The translations under genes and the position numbers were made by a program. Positions 8,244 to 14,451 of a stretch of DNA of 28,253 bases are shown piece after piece (the first letter of the stretch is position 1; every line of letters starts with the position of its first letter). Origin of the DNA: Pleurocapsa sp. MO_226.B13 (GTDB taxonomy: Bacteria; Cyanobacteriota; Cyanobacteriia; Cyanobacteriales; Xenococcaceae); the NCBI GenBank assembly GCA_030064795.1, contig JASJEI010000299.1, positions 1-28,253 of the forward strand, read 5' to 3'. The notes under the pieces are model-generated. The model had not been told where the DNA came from. It did not search any database and saw nothing but the letters and a program-made list of their open reading frames with translations.

Positions 8244-8271
8244 AAAAAAATAGACTGGGTATACCCAGTCT
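8244..8271 (-). terminator. Rho-independent terminator of the IscA/SufA-type gene
   Basis: AGACTGGGTATACCCAGTCT (8252-8271) is a perfect 20-bp palindrome. On the minus strand it is followed by a run of seven T (complement of 8244-8250). It lies 48 bp beyond the stop of the minus-strand Fe-S gene, so it reads as that gene's terminator. On the plus strand there is no T run. Confidence 0.8.
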
Positions 8272-8318
8272 GTCTCAATGTCTAATTATTTGGTTTTGCT
8301 AAGTTATGTCTATTCCTT

Positions 8319-8678
8319 CTATACGCCGAAAGACTTACCACAGCCACAAGTTTGAGCAGCATTGGGATTAGTAAAATCAAATCCGCCACCAATCATCGCG
8401 TTGCTATAGTCCAAAACTAAGCCATATAAATATAAAAGGCTTTTGGGATCGCAGACAATTCTAAATCCATCGTAGTCAAACACTTCATCGTTGTCTTGAA
8501 TTCGGTCTGGTGATTCAAAGTCCATCATATAGGACATTCCAGAACAACCTCCCTGACGAACTCCCACTCGGAGGCAAAGCTCTTTATTCCCCTGTTGTTC
8601 TTTCAGCATTTTGATATGCTTATAAGCTGCGGGGGTTAGCTGAATACCTCTTTCAACAGTTTTAGTAGCTTCTGTCAT
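8319..8678 (-). CDS. IscA/SufA/ErpA-type iron-sulfur cluster assembly protein
   Basis: The 119-residue A-type carrier has the three conserved cysteines: C45 in G-G-C-S-G-M-S-Y, and C111 and C113 in T-C-G-C-G-K-S-F near the C-terminus. These bind iron or a [2Fe-2S]/[4Fe-4S] cluster for delivery to apo-proteins. The segment L-Y-L-Y-G-L-x-L-D-Y-S-N-A-x-I-G-G-G-F is typical of the cyanobacterial branch. The sequence alone does not tell me whether it should be called IscA or SufA. An AAGGAG ribosome site lies about 12 bases before the ATG (AAGGAG as complement of 8692-8697). It is monocistronic, with its own terminator, converging on the protease-WD40 gene. Confidence 0.94.
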   Translation of the reverse strand: MTEATKTVERGIQLTPAAYKHIKMLKEQQGNKELCLRVGVRQGGCSGMSYMMDFESPDRIQDNDEVFDYDGFRIVCDPKSLLYLYGLVLDYSNAMIGGGFDFTNPNAAQTCGCGKSFGV

Positions 8679-9132
8679 CTGTGTCGATAACTCCTTCTAG
8701 ATTTATAGTGAATCAGTAAAATAGATAACTTTTTAAAGTTGCCAAAAATTTACTATGAGATTTATATATTCTATATTTTAAGTTTTTTTACTGTCGACCA
8801 CACTCATGGGGTGGTAGTTTGGTAGCAGCCGAGATAGAGCTGGATATCGTTTCAAAGAATCTAGAGGCTTTGTAGCTTTAGAGCCATCTGAGGCAATTTG
8901 AGAGAAAATAAGCTACTCGATCGCAAAGGCGATCGTTATTGAAACGGATTAAAAACACTGCACCTAAACATTCAACACTCTACTTTCTAAGAACTTAATC
9001 GGATTTTCGCGCTCTAAAACAGGATTGAATAATTGAGATATCTAGCTATTTGGCGGAGAATCAAGAAGTTTGAGTAATCTAAAACAATAGAAAATAAATG
9101 CTCGCCTTCTCAATTCTCCTACCAAGAAAATT
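8679..9132. other. 454-bp spacer without a gene
   Basis: This spacer separates the minus-strand Fe-S gene from the stop of the ribbon-helix-helix gene. It holds the Fe-S gene's ribosome site (8692-8697) and presumably its promoter. It also contains a small HIP1-derived palindrome, CGATCGC-aaag-GCGATCG (8918-8935). I see no reading frame with coding character, no tRNA and no clear terminator. Confidence 0.5.
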
Positions 9133-9468
9133 CTACTCAGTTACACTATTGACGCTCAGAGGCACTAAATCGCCGTAAATAGTAAATCCTAAGAGCATTG
9201 GTTCATTCTCTTGAATTAACTTACCAGTTAGGGCGCAGCTTTCGTCCTTACGAGCAGTTGCTTCGACAGTAGCGCGAATATCAGAACGAGCAAATTGGGG
9301 ACGATAATCACCAGATTTCTGATGAACGTAGTTCCAAAGAATATCTCTGATTAGAGCTTGATAACCTTGATTACCAGACAATTCTTTAAGTTTGTCTTTC
9401 AGACTGCGTTCCAAACGAATACTGGTAACTTCCATTTCGGTTGTAGATGTGCGAGTTAGGGTTCGCAT
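9133..9468 (-). CDS. Ribbon-helix-helix-like small protein, probable DNA-binding regulator
   Basis: The 111-residue protein has an N-terminal segment with the pattern of a ribbon-helix-helix (CopG/Arc) fold: a short strand V-T-S-I-R-L-E (about 15-21), then a helix with L-K-D-K-L-K-E-L-S-G, a turn, and a second helix Y-Q-A-L-I-R-D-I-L-W-N-Y-V. The C-terminal half, with A-R-K-D-E-S-C-A-L-T-G-K and E-P-M-L-L-G-F-T-I-Y-G-D-L-V-P-L, is not a fold I can name. AGAGG precedes the ATG by about eight bases. A 34-bp imperfect palindrome (9484-9517) sits over the likely promoter, which suggests autoregulation. The target genes are unknown. It could instead be an antitoxin-like protein, but no toxin gene neighbours it. 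Confidence 0.7.
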   Translation of the reverse strand: MRTLTRTSTTEMEVTSIRLERSLKDKLKELSGNQGYQALIRDILWNYVHQKSGDYRPQFARSDIRATVEATARKDESCALTGKLIQENEPMLLGFTIYGDLVPLSVNSVTE

Positions 9469-9483
9469 TTTTTTTTCCTCTAG

Positions 9484-9517
9484 ATACTAGACATATACGG
9501 TAATATAAGTGTAGTAT
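9484..9517 (-). promoter_or_regulatory. Candidate operator upstream of the ribbon-helix-helix gene
   Basis: ATACTAGAC (9484-9492) and GTGTAGTAT (9509-9517) are inverted repeats with one mismatch in nine, separated by 16 A+T-rich bases. The arms lie 15-49 bp upstream of the start codon at 9468, where a promoter is expected. Binding of the gene's own product is inferred from position. Confidence 0.45.
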
Positions 9518-9567
9518 TAAAGATGCAGTTTGAAAACCCTCTTCAAGAAATTTAATGTTATTTTTAT

Positions 9568-9637
9568 CACTTTGGCAACCGATCTCCAATATAGCGCGTC
9601 GTAATGGTGGATTGCGGACGGTACTTGGTTCAAAGTG
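9568..9637 (+). other. Long imperfect hairpin, possible part of a structured RNA
   Basis: CACTTTG (9568-9574) pairs perfectly with CAAAGTG (9631-9637). Inside it, ACCG (9578-9581) can pair with CGGT (9619-9622), and CAAT (9587-9590) with ATTG (9611-9614), closing a loop of about 20 bases. No convincing protein is encoded here. I read it as a possible structured non-coding RNA, or leader, on the plus strand. I do not recognise the family. Confidence 0.35.
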
Positions 9638-9766
9638 TCTGTTTTCCCAACGCAGTAACAGAAAAGCATATTTACCAGCAATCAAACATATAAAAACCTG
9701 TAACTATGAATCTGCAAGGGATTGCAAGTTAGGGCGAAATAATTTTCAGTCGAAATCAAAACTAAA

Positions 9767-9857
9767 TAGCAGGGTTATAGCAATTTTAAGCTAGGTCGTT
9801 ATCTTAACAAAAATTAACTTTACCCTGCTAGGAAGAGAGCCGATAGCAGGGTTTTTT
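9767..9857 (+). terminator. Intrinsic terminator with a competing upstream pairing arm
   Basis: ACCCTGCTA (9822-9830) pairs perfectly with TAGCAGGGT (9844-9852) around a 13-base loop and runs into TTTTTT (9852-9857), a strong plus-strand terminator. A second identical copy of the 3' arm, TAGCAGGGT, lies at 9767-9775 and could pair with 9822-9830 instead, preventing the terminator hairpin. This is the geometry of an attenuator. No annotated gene ends just before it, so it must end a non-coding or leader transcript from the 9469-9820 stretch. Confidence 0.7.
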
Positions 9858-10043
9858 ATTGTCCATTTTGAATCCTGCTGGGCAGAAAAGAACAATTGAA
9901 ACGTGATTTGCATCAATGCGGATAGGGCAGAAATAGGAAACATTTAGTTATGAAGCTATTTAAACAAAAGAAAGACAAAAAATAAAAGGTCTATGTGGGC
10001 TTTTTGCTGGTTAAAACTCTATTTTTAAGGAGAAAGGTATCTC

Positions 10044-10424
10044 GTGTTAAAAATTACCTATTTAGAAGACGGAATCTATTTAGAACAACTACAAGAAACC
10101 GTAGAAGCTTGGAAAAATGACAGAATTCTGGTTAGTTTGAGAGCAGCGATTAATATTTACGTCGAAGCTAGTATTGCTTGTTTAGTGCTTCCTCTAGATG
10201 TTTTTTATTTACAAGGATTAGCAGAACTAAAAGCAAGAGAACTAGTTGAAGTTACTCCTTGTGACGAAGAATATATCGAAGTTTCTTTGTCTGGAACTTG
10301 GATCGCTCAAAGTCAAAATAGCGAAGAGGGAGTATTTGTCTGCGAACTCGACCAAAACAGCGAATATTTTCTCGCTCGACTATGGCAGGAGTCTCAAATT
10401 GGCACTTCTGTGATTAGTGAATGA
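10044..10424 (+). CDS. Conserved cyanobacterial protein of unknown function (126 aa)
   Basis: The start is a GTG at 10044, supported by AAGGAG at 10027-10032, eleven bases upstream. The soluble, acidic 126-residue product begins L-K-I-T-Y-L-E-D-G-I-Y-L-E. It has a helix-rich middle (V-S-L-R-A-A-I-N-I-Y-V-E-A-S-I-A-C-L-V-L-P) and a beta-rich C-terminus (I-E-V-S-L-S-G-T-W-I-A). I recall similar small proteins in many cyanobacteria but no assigned function. There are no membrane spans, signal peptide or recognisable catalytic motif. It is followed by an 11-bp inverted repeat likely to end transcription. Confidence 0.75.
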   Translation: MLKITYLEDGIYLEQLQETVEAWKNDRILVSLRAAINIYVEASIACLVLPLDVFYLQGLAELKARELVEVTPCDEEYIEVSLSGTWIAQSQNSEEGVFVCELDQNSEYFLARLWQESQIGTSVISE

Positions 10425-10429
10425 TAACT

Positions 10430-10470
10430 AGGTGACTAATAATTTTACGAGTTGCTATGATTAGTCACCT
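10430..10470 (+). terminator. Probable terminator after the 126-aa gene
   Basis: AGGTGACTAAT (10430-10440) and ATTAGTCACCT (10460-10470) form a perfect 11-bp inverted repeat with a 19-base loop, six bases after the stop codon. The following CTTATTTAAG is only moderately T-rich, so the terminator role is likely but not certain. Confidence 0.55.
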
Positions 10471-10489
10471 CTTATTTAAGAAGGAAGGA

Positions 10490-10531
10490 GGAATGAGGAA
10501 CAAAGAACAAGGAACAAGGAACAAGGAATAA
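10490..10531 (+). repeat. Heptanucleotide tandem repeat, six units of GGAAYAA type
   Basis: Six 7-base units are read: GGAATGA, GGAACAA, AGAACAA, GGAACAA, GGAACAA and GGAATAA. This is the same unit family as at 4498-4532 and again lies 3' of a gene. Confidence 0.85.
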
Positions 10532-10635
10532 CATCAAGTGCGGATAATTACTTTAAACAAAGTTATTTCCCAATCCCCTAAATCCCTAAGTCAAAACATT
10601 TAACTTCTACATCGAACCTGATATAAGGGAGTTTA

Positions 10636-11595
10636 TTAAGTATTTTTGTTTAAACAAAAAAAATCGATTAATTCTGCCAAGCTAGTATGCTCATCTGTAG
10701 GTACGGTGGCGATAATTTTTTCAATATTTTTCCGATTGAGATAAACAAATATTTGCGATCGCAAAATCTGACGGGCTTGAGGAGAAAAATCAGCAATTTC
10801 TAATTCTAATCTAGCTTGTCTTTCACGGGCCAAATTAACCATAAACCGAGCCATATTCAGTAATCTGGTTTTAACAGTTTCCGTCGCCGAAAAAGCGGGG
10901 CGATCGCAGTTTAAGATTAAATCTTTAAGATCGAGATTATCTTCTAAGAAAATTAAAATTCCTTCTTTGAGATATTGTTCTACCCCATCCATTCCCAATG
11001 TTCCCAAATCCGCCAAGGCAATAATGTTGCCCACAATTGAAATTTTTGATTCGGAATTATAGAGATAGGGCTGATAAATAGAATAGGGAGAAAAACTATA
11101 GCTGGCTTTTCCTGCTTGAGGATCGCGATCGCAGATCGTCGCCAAAATTGCCTCTTCAATAATTGCCAGATCGCGATCGTTAAAGAGAATAGAAGCATCA
11201 AGACCGCGTTTTAAGAGTCTTTGGTTTAATTGTTGAATATATTTAATTAATTTAGCAACCGTGGCAGTTTCGCTAACTCCTGGTGTGCGTTTGCGAGGCA
11301 TCTGAATCTCGGTAGGGACGGAAAACTGCTGCACCAGATCGTGAGCGATCGCACAAAGACCGAGCAGACATTCTAATCGCTCTAATTCAATTGGAAGTTG
11401 ATTTTTTGGTATAAAGGACTCGATCGCCTGGAAAATAGTATTAGCGCGACGTTTAACAGCTAAGGCATGATCGAGAGTGTGATAGTAAAGCTGTTTATCT
11501 TTGGTTTCTCTGGTAATTTCTTGTCTGACGTAATTTTCTACTAGCTGAACTGTTTCAGCAAACGATCTCGGTTCTTCCCAACTATTTTGTTTCAT
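10636..11595 (-). CDS. HD-domain protein (putative metal-dependent phosphohydrolase)
   Basis: I use the ATG at 11595, two codons inside a possible TTG start. The 319-residue product has an HD-like set of ligands: Y-Y-H-T-L-D-H (H39 and H43) followed by A-I-A-H-D (H85, D86). A helical stretch with E-x-A-I-L-A-T-I then follows, and I-I-A-L-A-D-L-G-T-L-G supplies a possible last Asp. HD proteins hydrolyse phosphate esters or cyclic nucleotides with bound metal, but the substrate here cannot be told. The remaining C-terminal part (about 215-319) is helical and charged. No partner gene is adjacent; the neighbour upstream is a glycosyltransferase whose gene lies 190 bp away. Confidence 0.75.
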   Translation of the reverse strand: MKQNSWEEPRSFAETVQLVENYVRQEITRETKDKQLYYHTLDHALAVKRRANTIFQAIESFIPKNQLPIELERLECLLGLCAIAHDLVQQFSVPTEIQMPRKRTPGVSETATVAKLIKYIQQLNQRLLKRGLDASILFNDRDLAIIEEAILATICDRDPQAGKASYSFSPYSIYQPYLYNSESKISIVGNIIALADLGTLGMDGVEQYLKEGILIFLEDNLDLKDLILNCDRPAFSATETVKTRLLNMARFMVNLARERQARLELEIADFSPQARQILRSQIFVYLNRKNIEKIIATVPTDEHTSLAELIDFFCLNKNT

Positions 11596-11705
11596 GAGCA
11601 ATAGCTCAGTTGCTTAAAAATTCTGCTTATCCATACAAATTTATCAATATATTTTGTTTATGTGTCTCCTCAGATTTTAATTTGTAGTGGTTTTTTATTT
11701 AGAGA

Positions 11706-11781
11706 GTCAGAAGTCAGAAGTCAGGGGGAGCAGGAGAAATGACCAATGACTAATAACTCCGAATTCCGAATTCCGAACTCC
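11706..11781. repeat. Two different heptamer repeats in one spacer
   Basis: GTCAGAA occurs twice followed by GTCAGGG (11706-11726). Thirty bases later ACTCCGA, ATTCCGA, ATTCCGA and ACTCC (11756-11781) form a second 7-base tandem series. They are unrelated in sequence but share the seven-base period, in the spacer between the GT9 and HD genes. Confidence 0.8.
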
Positions 11782-11785
11782 TCAA

Positions 11786-12742
11786 TTATCCTTGCCACAT
11801 TTGTTTGATAACTGTGTCTGGTGTAATGTCCGATAGATTTTCTGTTGTAGATTCGATACCAAGACAATTTTCGCCCTGTGGAGGAATTACCTGATTCTCC
11901 TGACTGGTTAATAAAGCAAAAGTATAAGTATTCGCAGCTATAGCCAACTGCAATGCAGCATTGTTGTTACAGACAATTAAGTTCGCCCCCGCAACGATCG
12001 CTGCCACTTTACCGATGTCGGGAGGAGCGATCGCTTTAAGATTGTTGTTTGCTGAAATTATCTCTGTTACCCATTCTTGATTTGTATCTGTCTGTAAAAC
12101 TAAAATAGACAGTCCTGTTTGTCTTTGTTCGATGTCGTCAATGATTTTTTGCCAACTGTCGATAGGATAAGCACTGATACTTTGCCCTATAGACTGTATG
12201 GAGCGATCGTCGCAAAGAACTATATAACCGCTATCTTTAATTAATAGTCGTTGTTGTTCGACTTCTGCCCAGTCGATATCTTCCGTGGGTACGTTGATCG
12301 TAATTGGGGGACAGGCAGCTTTAATGCCAAATCCCGTTACCAAATCGTGATACATCTCGGCAATATATTGCTCTGATTTAGAAGTAACAGGATTAGAAAG
12401 TAAAAAAGCGGAGTCGTCCTGATAACCTATTCTGGTGGGTATACCGTTAAGCCACAAAACTAATTTAATCCGCCAACTGGTTCTGAGACTGACTAGGGCA
12501 TCATATTCGCGATCGCGTAAAATCCCTAAGAGATTGAGGTAGTCGGCAAAGCTATTACGGTCTTGGAAATCGAAGACTAAGACTTCATCAACATTTTTAC
12601 AAACTCGGTAAGCTTTTTTGGCGCGAGGTTCTACCAGTACATCAATTGGAGCTTGAGGATACTGCTGTTTTAGAGTTTCTAAAGTGGGAAAAAATAGGAG
12701 TTGATTGCCAATTCCGCCAGGGACGAGAGCCAGTATACGCAT
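11786..12742 (-). CDS. Glycosyltransferase family 9 protein (heptosyltransferase-like)
   Basis: The 318-residue protein opens with M-R-I-L-A-L-V-P-G-G-I-G-N-Q-L-L-F-F-P-T-L, the GT9 (ADP-heptose:LPS heptosyltransferase) N-terminal signature. L-R-x-R-x-Y-D-A-L-V-S-L-R near residue 80-95 and R-I-G-Y near 120 follow, as in the GT-B fold of this family. The C-terminal Rossmann half has L-V-L-Q-T-D near 215 and A-A-I-V-A-G-A-N-L-I-V-C-N-N-N-A near 250-265, where the usual D/N-S-G-x-x-H of LPS heptosyltransferases is changed. Cyanobacteria generally lack classic heptose cores, so the sugar is probably different. A role in cell-surface polysaccharide is inferred. It is divergent from ispD with a 98-bp shared spacer. 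Confidence 0.88.
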   Translation of the reverse strand: MRILALVPGGIGNQLLFFPTLETLKQQYPQAPIDVLVEPRAKKAYRVCKNVDEVLVFDFQDRNSFADYLNLLGILRDREYDALVSLRTSWRIKLVLWLNGIPTRIGYQDDSAFLLSNPVTSKSEQYIAEMYHDLVTGFGIKAACPPITINVPTEDIDWAEVEQQRLLIKDSGYIVLCDDRSIQSIGQSISAYPIDSWQKIIDDIEQRQTGLSILVLQTDTNQEWVTEIISANNNLKAIAPPDIGKVAAIVAGANLIVCNNNAALQLAIAANTYTFALLTSQENQVIPPQGENCLGIESTTENLSDITPDTVIKQMWQG

Positions 12743-12840
12743 TCTAGGAAGAAGATATAGTCTTTAATTTTATCTGAGGACAATTTTAGTAGATGATAGA
12801 GCTAAACCAACTTAATTTTTAAGAAAACATCGCAAATTAA

Positions 12841-13551
12841 ATGCACTTACTGATTCCCGCTGCTGGTATGGGTCGTCGTATGAGTAGCGAATTTGCTACG
12901 CGGGGAATACGCCAGCGTAACAAACTTTTATTAAATCTATTAGAAAAACCCTTGCTAGCTTGGACTTTATTGGCTGCCGAACAGTCTGAGAGTCTTAACT
13001 GGATTGGTATTATCGGTCAGCCTGAAGACTTTAGTGATTTTAAAGATATCCTCAGCCAGCTAAATTTGACCAAATCCCTTGAGTTAATTGTTGGAGGTAG
13101 AACACGTCAAGAATCTGTTTATAACGGCTTACAGACCCTTCCAGATAGTGCTGAGAGGGTTTTAATTCACGATGGGGCAAGATGTCTGGTAACTCCTGAG
13201 TTATTCGATCGCTGTAGTGATGCTCTCAATACTTGCCAGGGTTTGATTGCTGCCGTACCAGTCAAAGATACGATTAAGATAGTTGATGAACGGGGAATTA
13301 TTACCGATACTCCAAACCGTAGTAATCTCTGGGCTGCCCAAACTCCTCAAGGTTTTGCCGTGGAATTATTAAAAAAATGCCACTCCCAAGGAAAAGAATT
13401 AGGGTGGCAGGTAACCGATGATGCAGCACTATTTGAAAAATGTAGACTCCCCGTCAAAATTGTCCCAGGAGAAGAGACCAATCTCAAAGTAACAACTCCT
13501 GTAGATTTAGCGATCGCTGAATTTATTTTGCGTCAAAGAAGTAATTGTTAG
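12841..13551 (+). CDS. ispD: 2-C-methyl-D-erythritol 4-phosphate cytidylyltransferase
   Basis: IspD makes CDP-methylerythritol from MEP and CTP, the third step of the MEP isoprenoid pathway. The 236-residue protein has the nucleotide-binding P-A-A-G-M-G-R-R-M (6-14), followed by R-N-K-L-L with the conserved Lys. Further on are G-G-x-x-R-Q-E-S-V-Y-N-G-L near residue 88-100, V-L-I-H-D-G-A-R-C-L-V, A-V-P-V-K-D-T-I-K, A-A-Q-T-P-Q-G-F, and V-T-D-D-A-A-L, all in family order. The start is the first possible ATG, and no ribosome site is visible. The stop codon's last base is the first base of a 22-bp inverted repeat. Confidence 0.97.
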   Translation: MHLLIPAAGMGRRMSSEFATRGIRQRNKLLLNLLEKPLLAWTLLAAEQSESLNWIGIIGQPEDFSDFKDILSQLNLTKSLELIVGGRTRQESVYNGLQTLPDSAERVLIHDGARCLVTPELFDRCSDALNTCQGLIAAVPVKDTIKIVDERGIITDTPNRSNLWAAQTPQGFAVELLKKCHSQGKELGWQVTDDAALFEKCRLPVKIVPGEETNLKVTTPVDLAIAEFILRQRSNC

Positions 13552-13615
13552 TAGGGGCGGTTCCCTAAAGGACTCGCTTTATGCGAAGCGGTATCCTTTA
13601 GGGAACCGCCCTTAC
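13551..13615. repeat. REP-like palindromic element between convergent genes
   Basis: A 22-bp left arm (13551-13572, core GGGCGGTTCCCTAAAGGA) is inversely repeated at 13594-13615 with one mismatch that would be a G-U pair in RNA. The 21-base loop holds a further 5-bp stem, CGCTT (13575-13579) with AAGCG (13586-13590). No T run follows on either strand, so it looks like a dispersed palindromic repeat. It may still stop transcription from both sides. Confidence 0.8.
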
Positions 13616-13638
13616 AGTTCGGGGTTGTCGATGACCGA

Positions 13639-14391
13639 TTAGGCTAATCCAGGAAAACGACGATATTTGACCAAAAAACCCAATAGCATCAGAAAAATAA
13701 TGATTACCGTGCCGATGCCAATCGGACTAGGTAGCCAGAATACCGCTCTAATATGGTTAATTTCTCCTGGATGGAGTTGCCAAACTAAACTTTTGTTCGG
13801 AATCTTGCTAATCGGCTGGAGATATTCCGAACCAGAGAGGCTAGAGGCAATCCAAGGCGTATTTAACTGAAACTTTAAATTAGCTAGAGAATCTGGTTCG
13901 ATGGTAATTTTATCTTGCTGAGTCAGAACTGCTAAAGCTCTCAAGTCAATCGTCAGATCGATACGGTTACGTTCGACAAAAATTAAATTGCTTTGAGCCA
14001 AATCCACCTGGGAATTAAGTTGAATTAATTCTGCTTGCTCATCGGGTAGAGTGGTATCGGGAACAATACTAGTCTGAAACAGCTGATTAAACTTCTGGGC
14101 TAATTCCTTACCATCGCCAAAAGGAATAGTCAGTAAAAGTTCCTGAGAATTTAATTTTTTAACTTTGCCTTTTAACTGTCGCGATCGCTTTTCGATACTG
14201 TTTAACCATTTTCTGGTTTCCGATGCAGCCAGAATAGTCAGTTTTTCGTCAACTTTAATCTGTTGGACAATCTCACCCCGATAAGGAGTAACAAAATTTA
14301 CTCCCACATCATAATCGACGCAGCCAGTTAACAAAGTTGCCAGAGATAACACCAAAGGTAACAACCATCTCGCCAATCTCTTTCTGTTCAT
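13639..14391 (-). CDS. DUF3153-type lipoprotein
   Basis: The 250-residue protein has a lipoprotein signal peptide with lipobox L-L-T-G-C (C24), preceded by an R-K-R-x-x-R basic start. It has a mainly beta periplasmic part and one C-terminal membrane span (about 222-243), followed by the basic K-Y-R-R-F. This architecture and the V-D-Y-D-V-G-V-N-F start of the mature chain fit the cyanobacterial DUF3153 family, whose function is unknown. The likely location is membrane-bound, facing the periplasm or thylakoid lumen. The start codon is preceded, two bases away, by heptamer repeats of GGGAAAG that also provide the purine-rich ribosome site. It lies 60 bp downstream of pmbA on the same strand. 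Confidence 0.85.
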   Translation of the reverse strand: MNRKRLARWLLPLVLSLATLLTGCVDYDVGVNFVTPYRGEIVQQIKVDEKLTILAASETRKWLNSIEKRSRQLKGKVKKLNSQELLLTIPFGDGKELAQKFNQLFQTSIVPDTTLPDEQAELIQLNSQVDLAQSNLIFVERNRIDLTIDLRALAVLTQQDKITIEPDSLANLKFQLNTPWIASSLSGSEYLQPISKIPNKSLVWQLHPGEINHIRAVFWLPSPIGIGTVIIIFLMLLGFLVKYRRFPGLA

Positions 14392-14393
14392 GA

Positions 14394-14421
14394 CTTTCCC
14401 CTTTCCCCTTTCCCTTATTCC
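14394..14421 (-). repeat. Heptamer repeat forming the ribosome-binding region of the DUF3153 gene
   Basis: On the minus strand GGAATAA is followed by three copies of GGGAAAG and then TC-ATG. The repeat thus supplies the purine-rich 5' leader next to the start codon. Change in copy number would shift or duplicate the ribosome site. Confidence 0.75.
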
Positions 14422-14451
14422 AACGTGTTAATAGTGATTTGTACTGCTAAT

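Larger units (their letters stand above)
9469..10043. other. 575-bp gene-poor stretch between divergent genes
   Basis: Contents from left to right are the promoter and operator region of the ribbon-helix-helix gene, the hairpin at 9568-9637, the terminator region at 9767-9857, an 11-codon Lys-rich mini-frame (9950-9985) without a good ribosome site, and the AAGGAG ribosome site (10027-10032) of the next gene. The presence of a strong terminator in mid-stretch says a plus-strand RNA is made here. Confidence 0.5.

Noticed and set aside
8918..8935. CGATCGC-aaag-GCGATCG hairpin as a terminator
   Set aside because: It is two HIP1-type cores close together, with no T run and no gene ending nearby. 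HIP1 density makes such pairs expected.
9555..9794. 79-residue plus-strand frame in the 9.5-9.8 kb stretch
   Set aside because: Its composition is unlike neighbouring genes, it has no ribosome site and it coincides with the strong hairpin at 9568-9637. RNA structure explains the region better, though it would be the alternative if the RNA idea fails.
9950..9985. 11-codon Lys-rich frame (M-K-L-F-K-Q-K-K-D-K-K) before the 126-residue gene
   Set aside because: It looks like a leader peptide but lacks a convincing ribosome site, and no pause or terminator structure follows it; the terminator is upstream.
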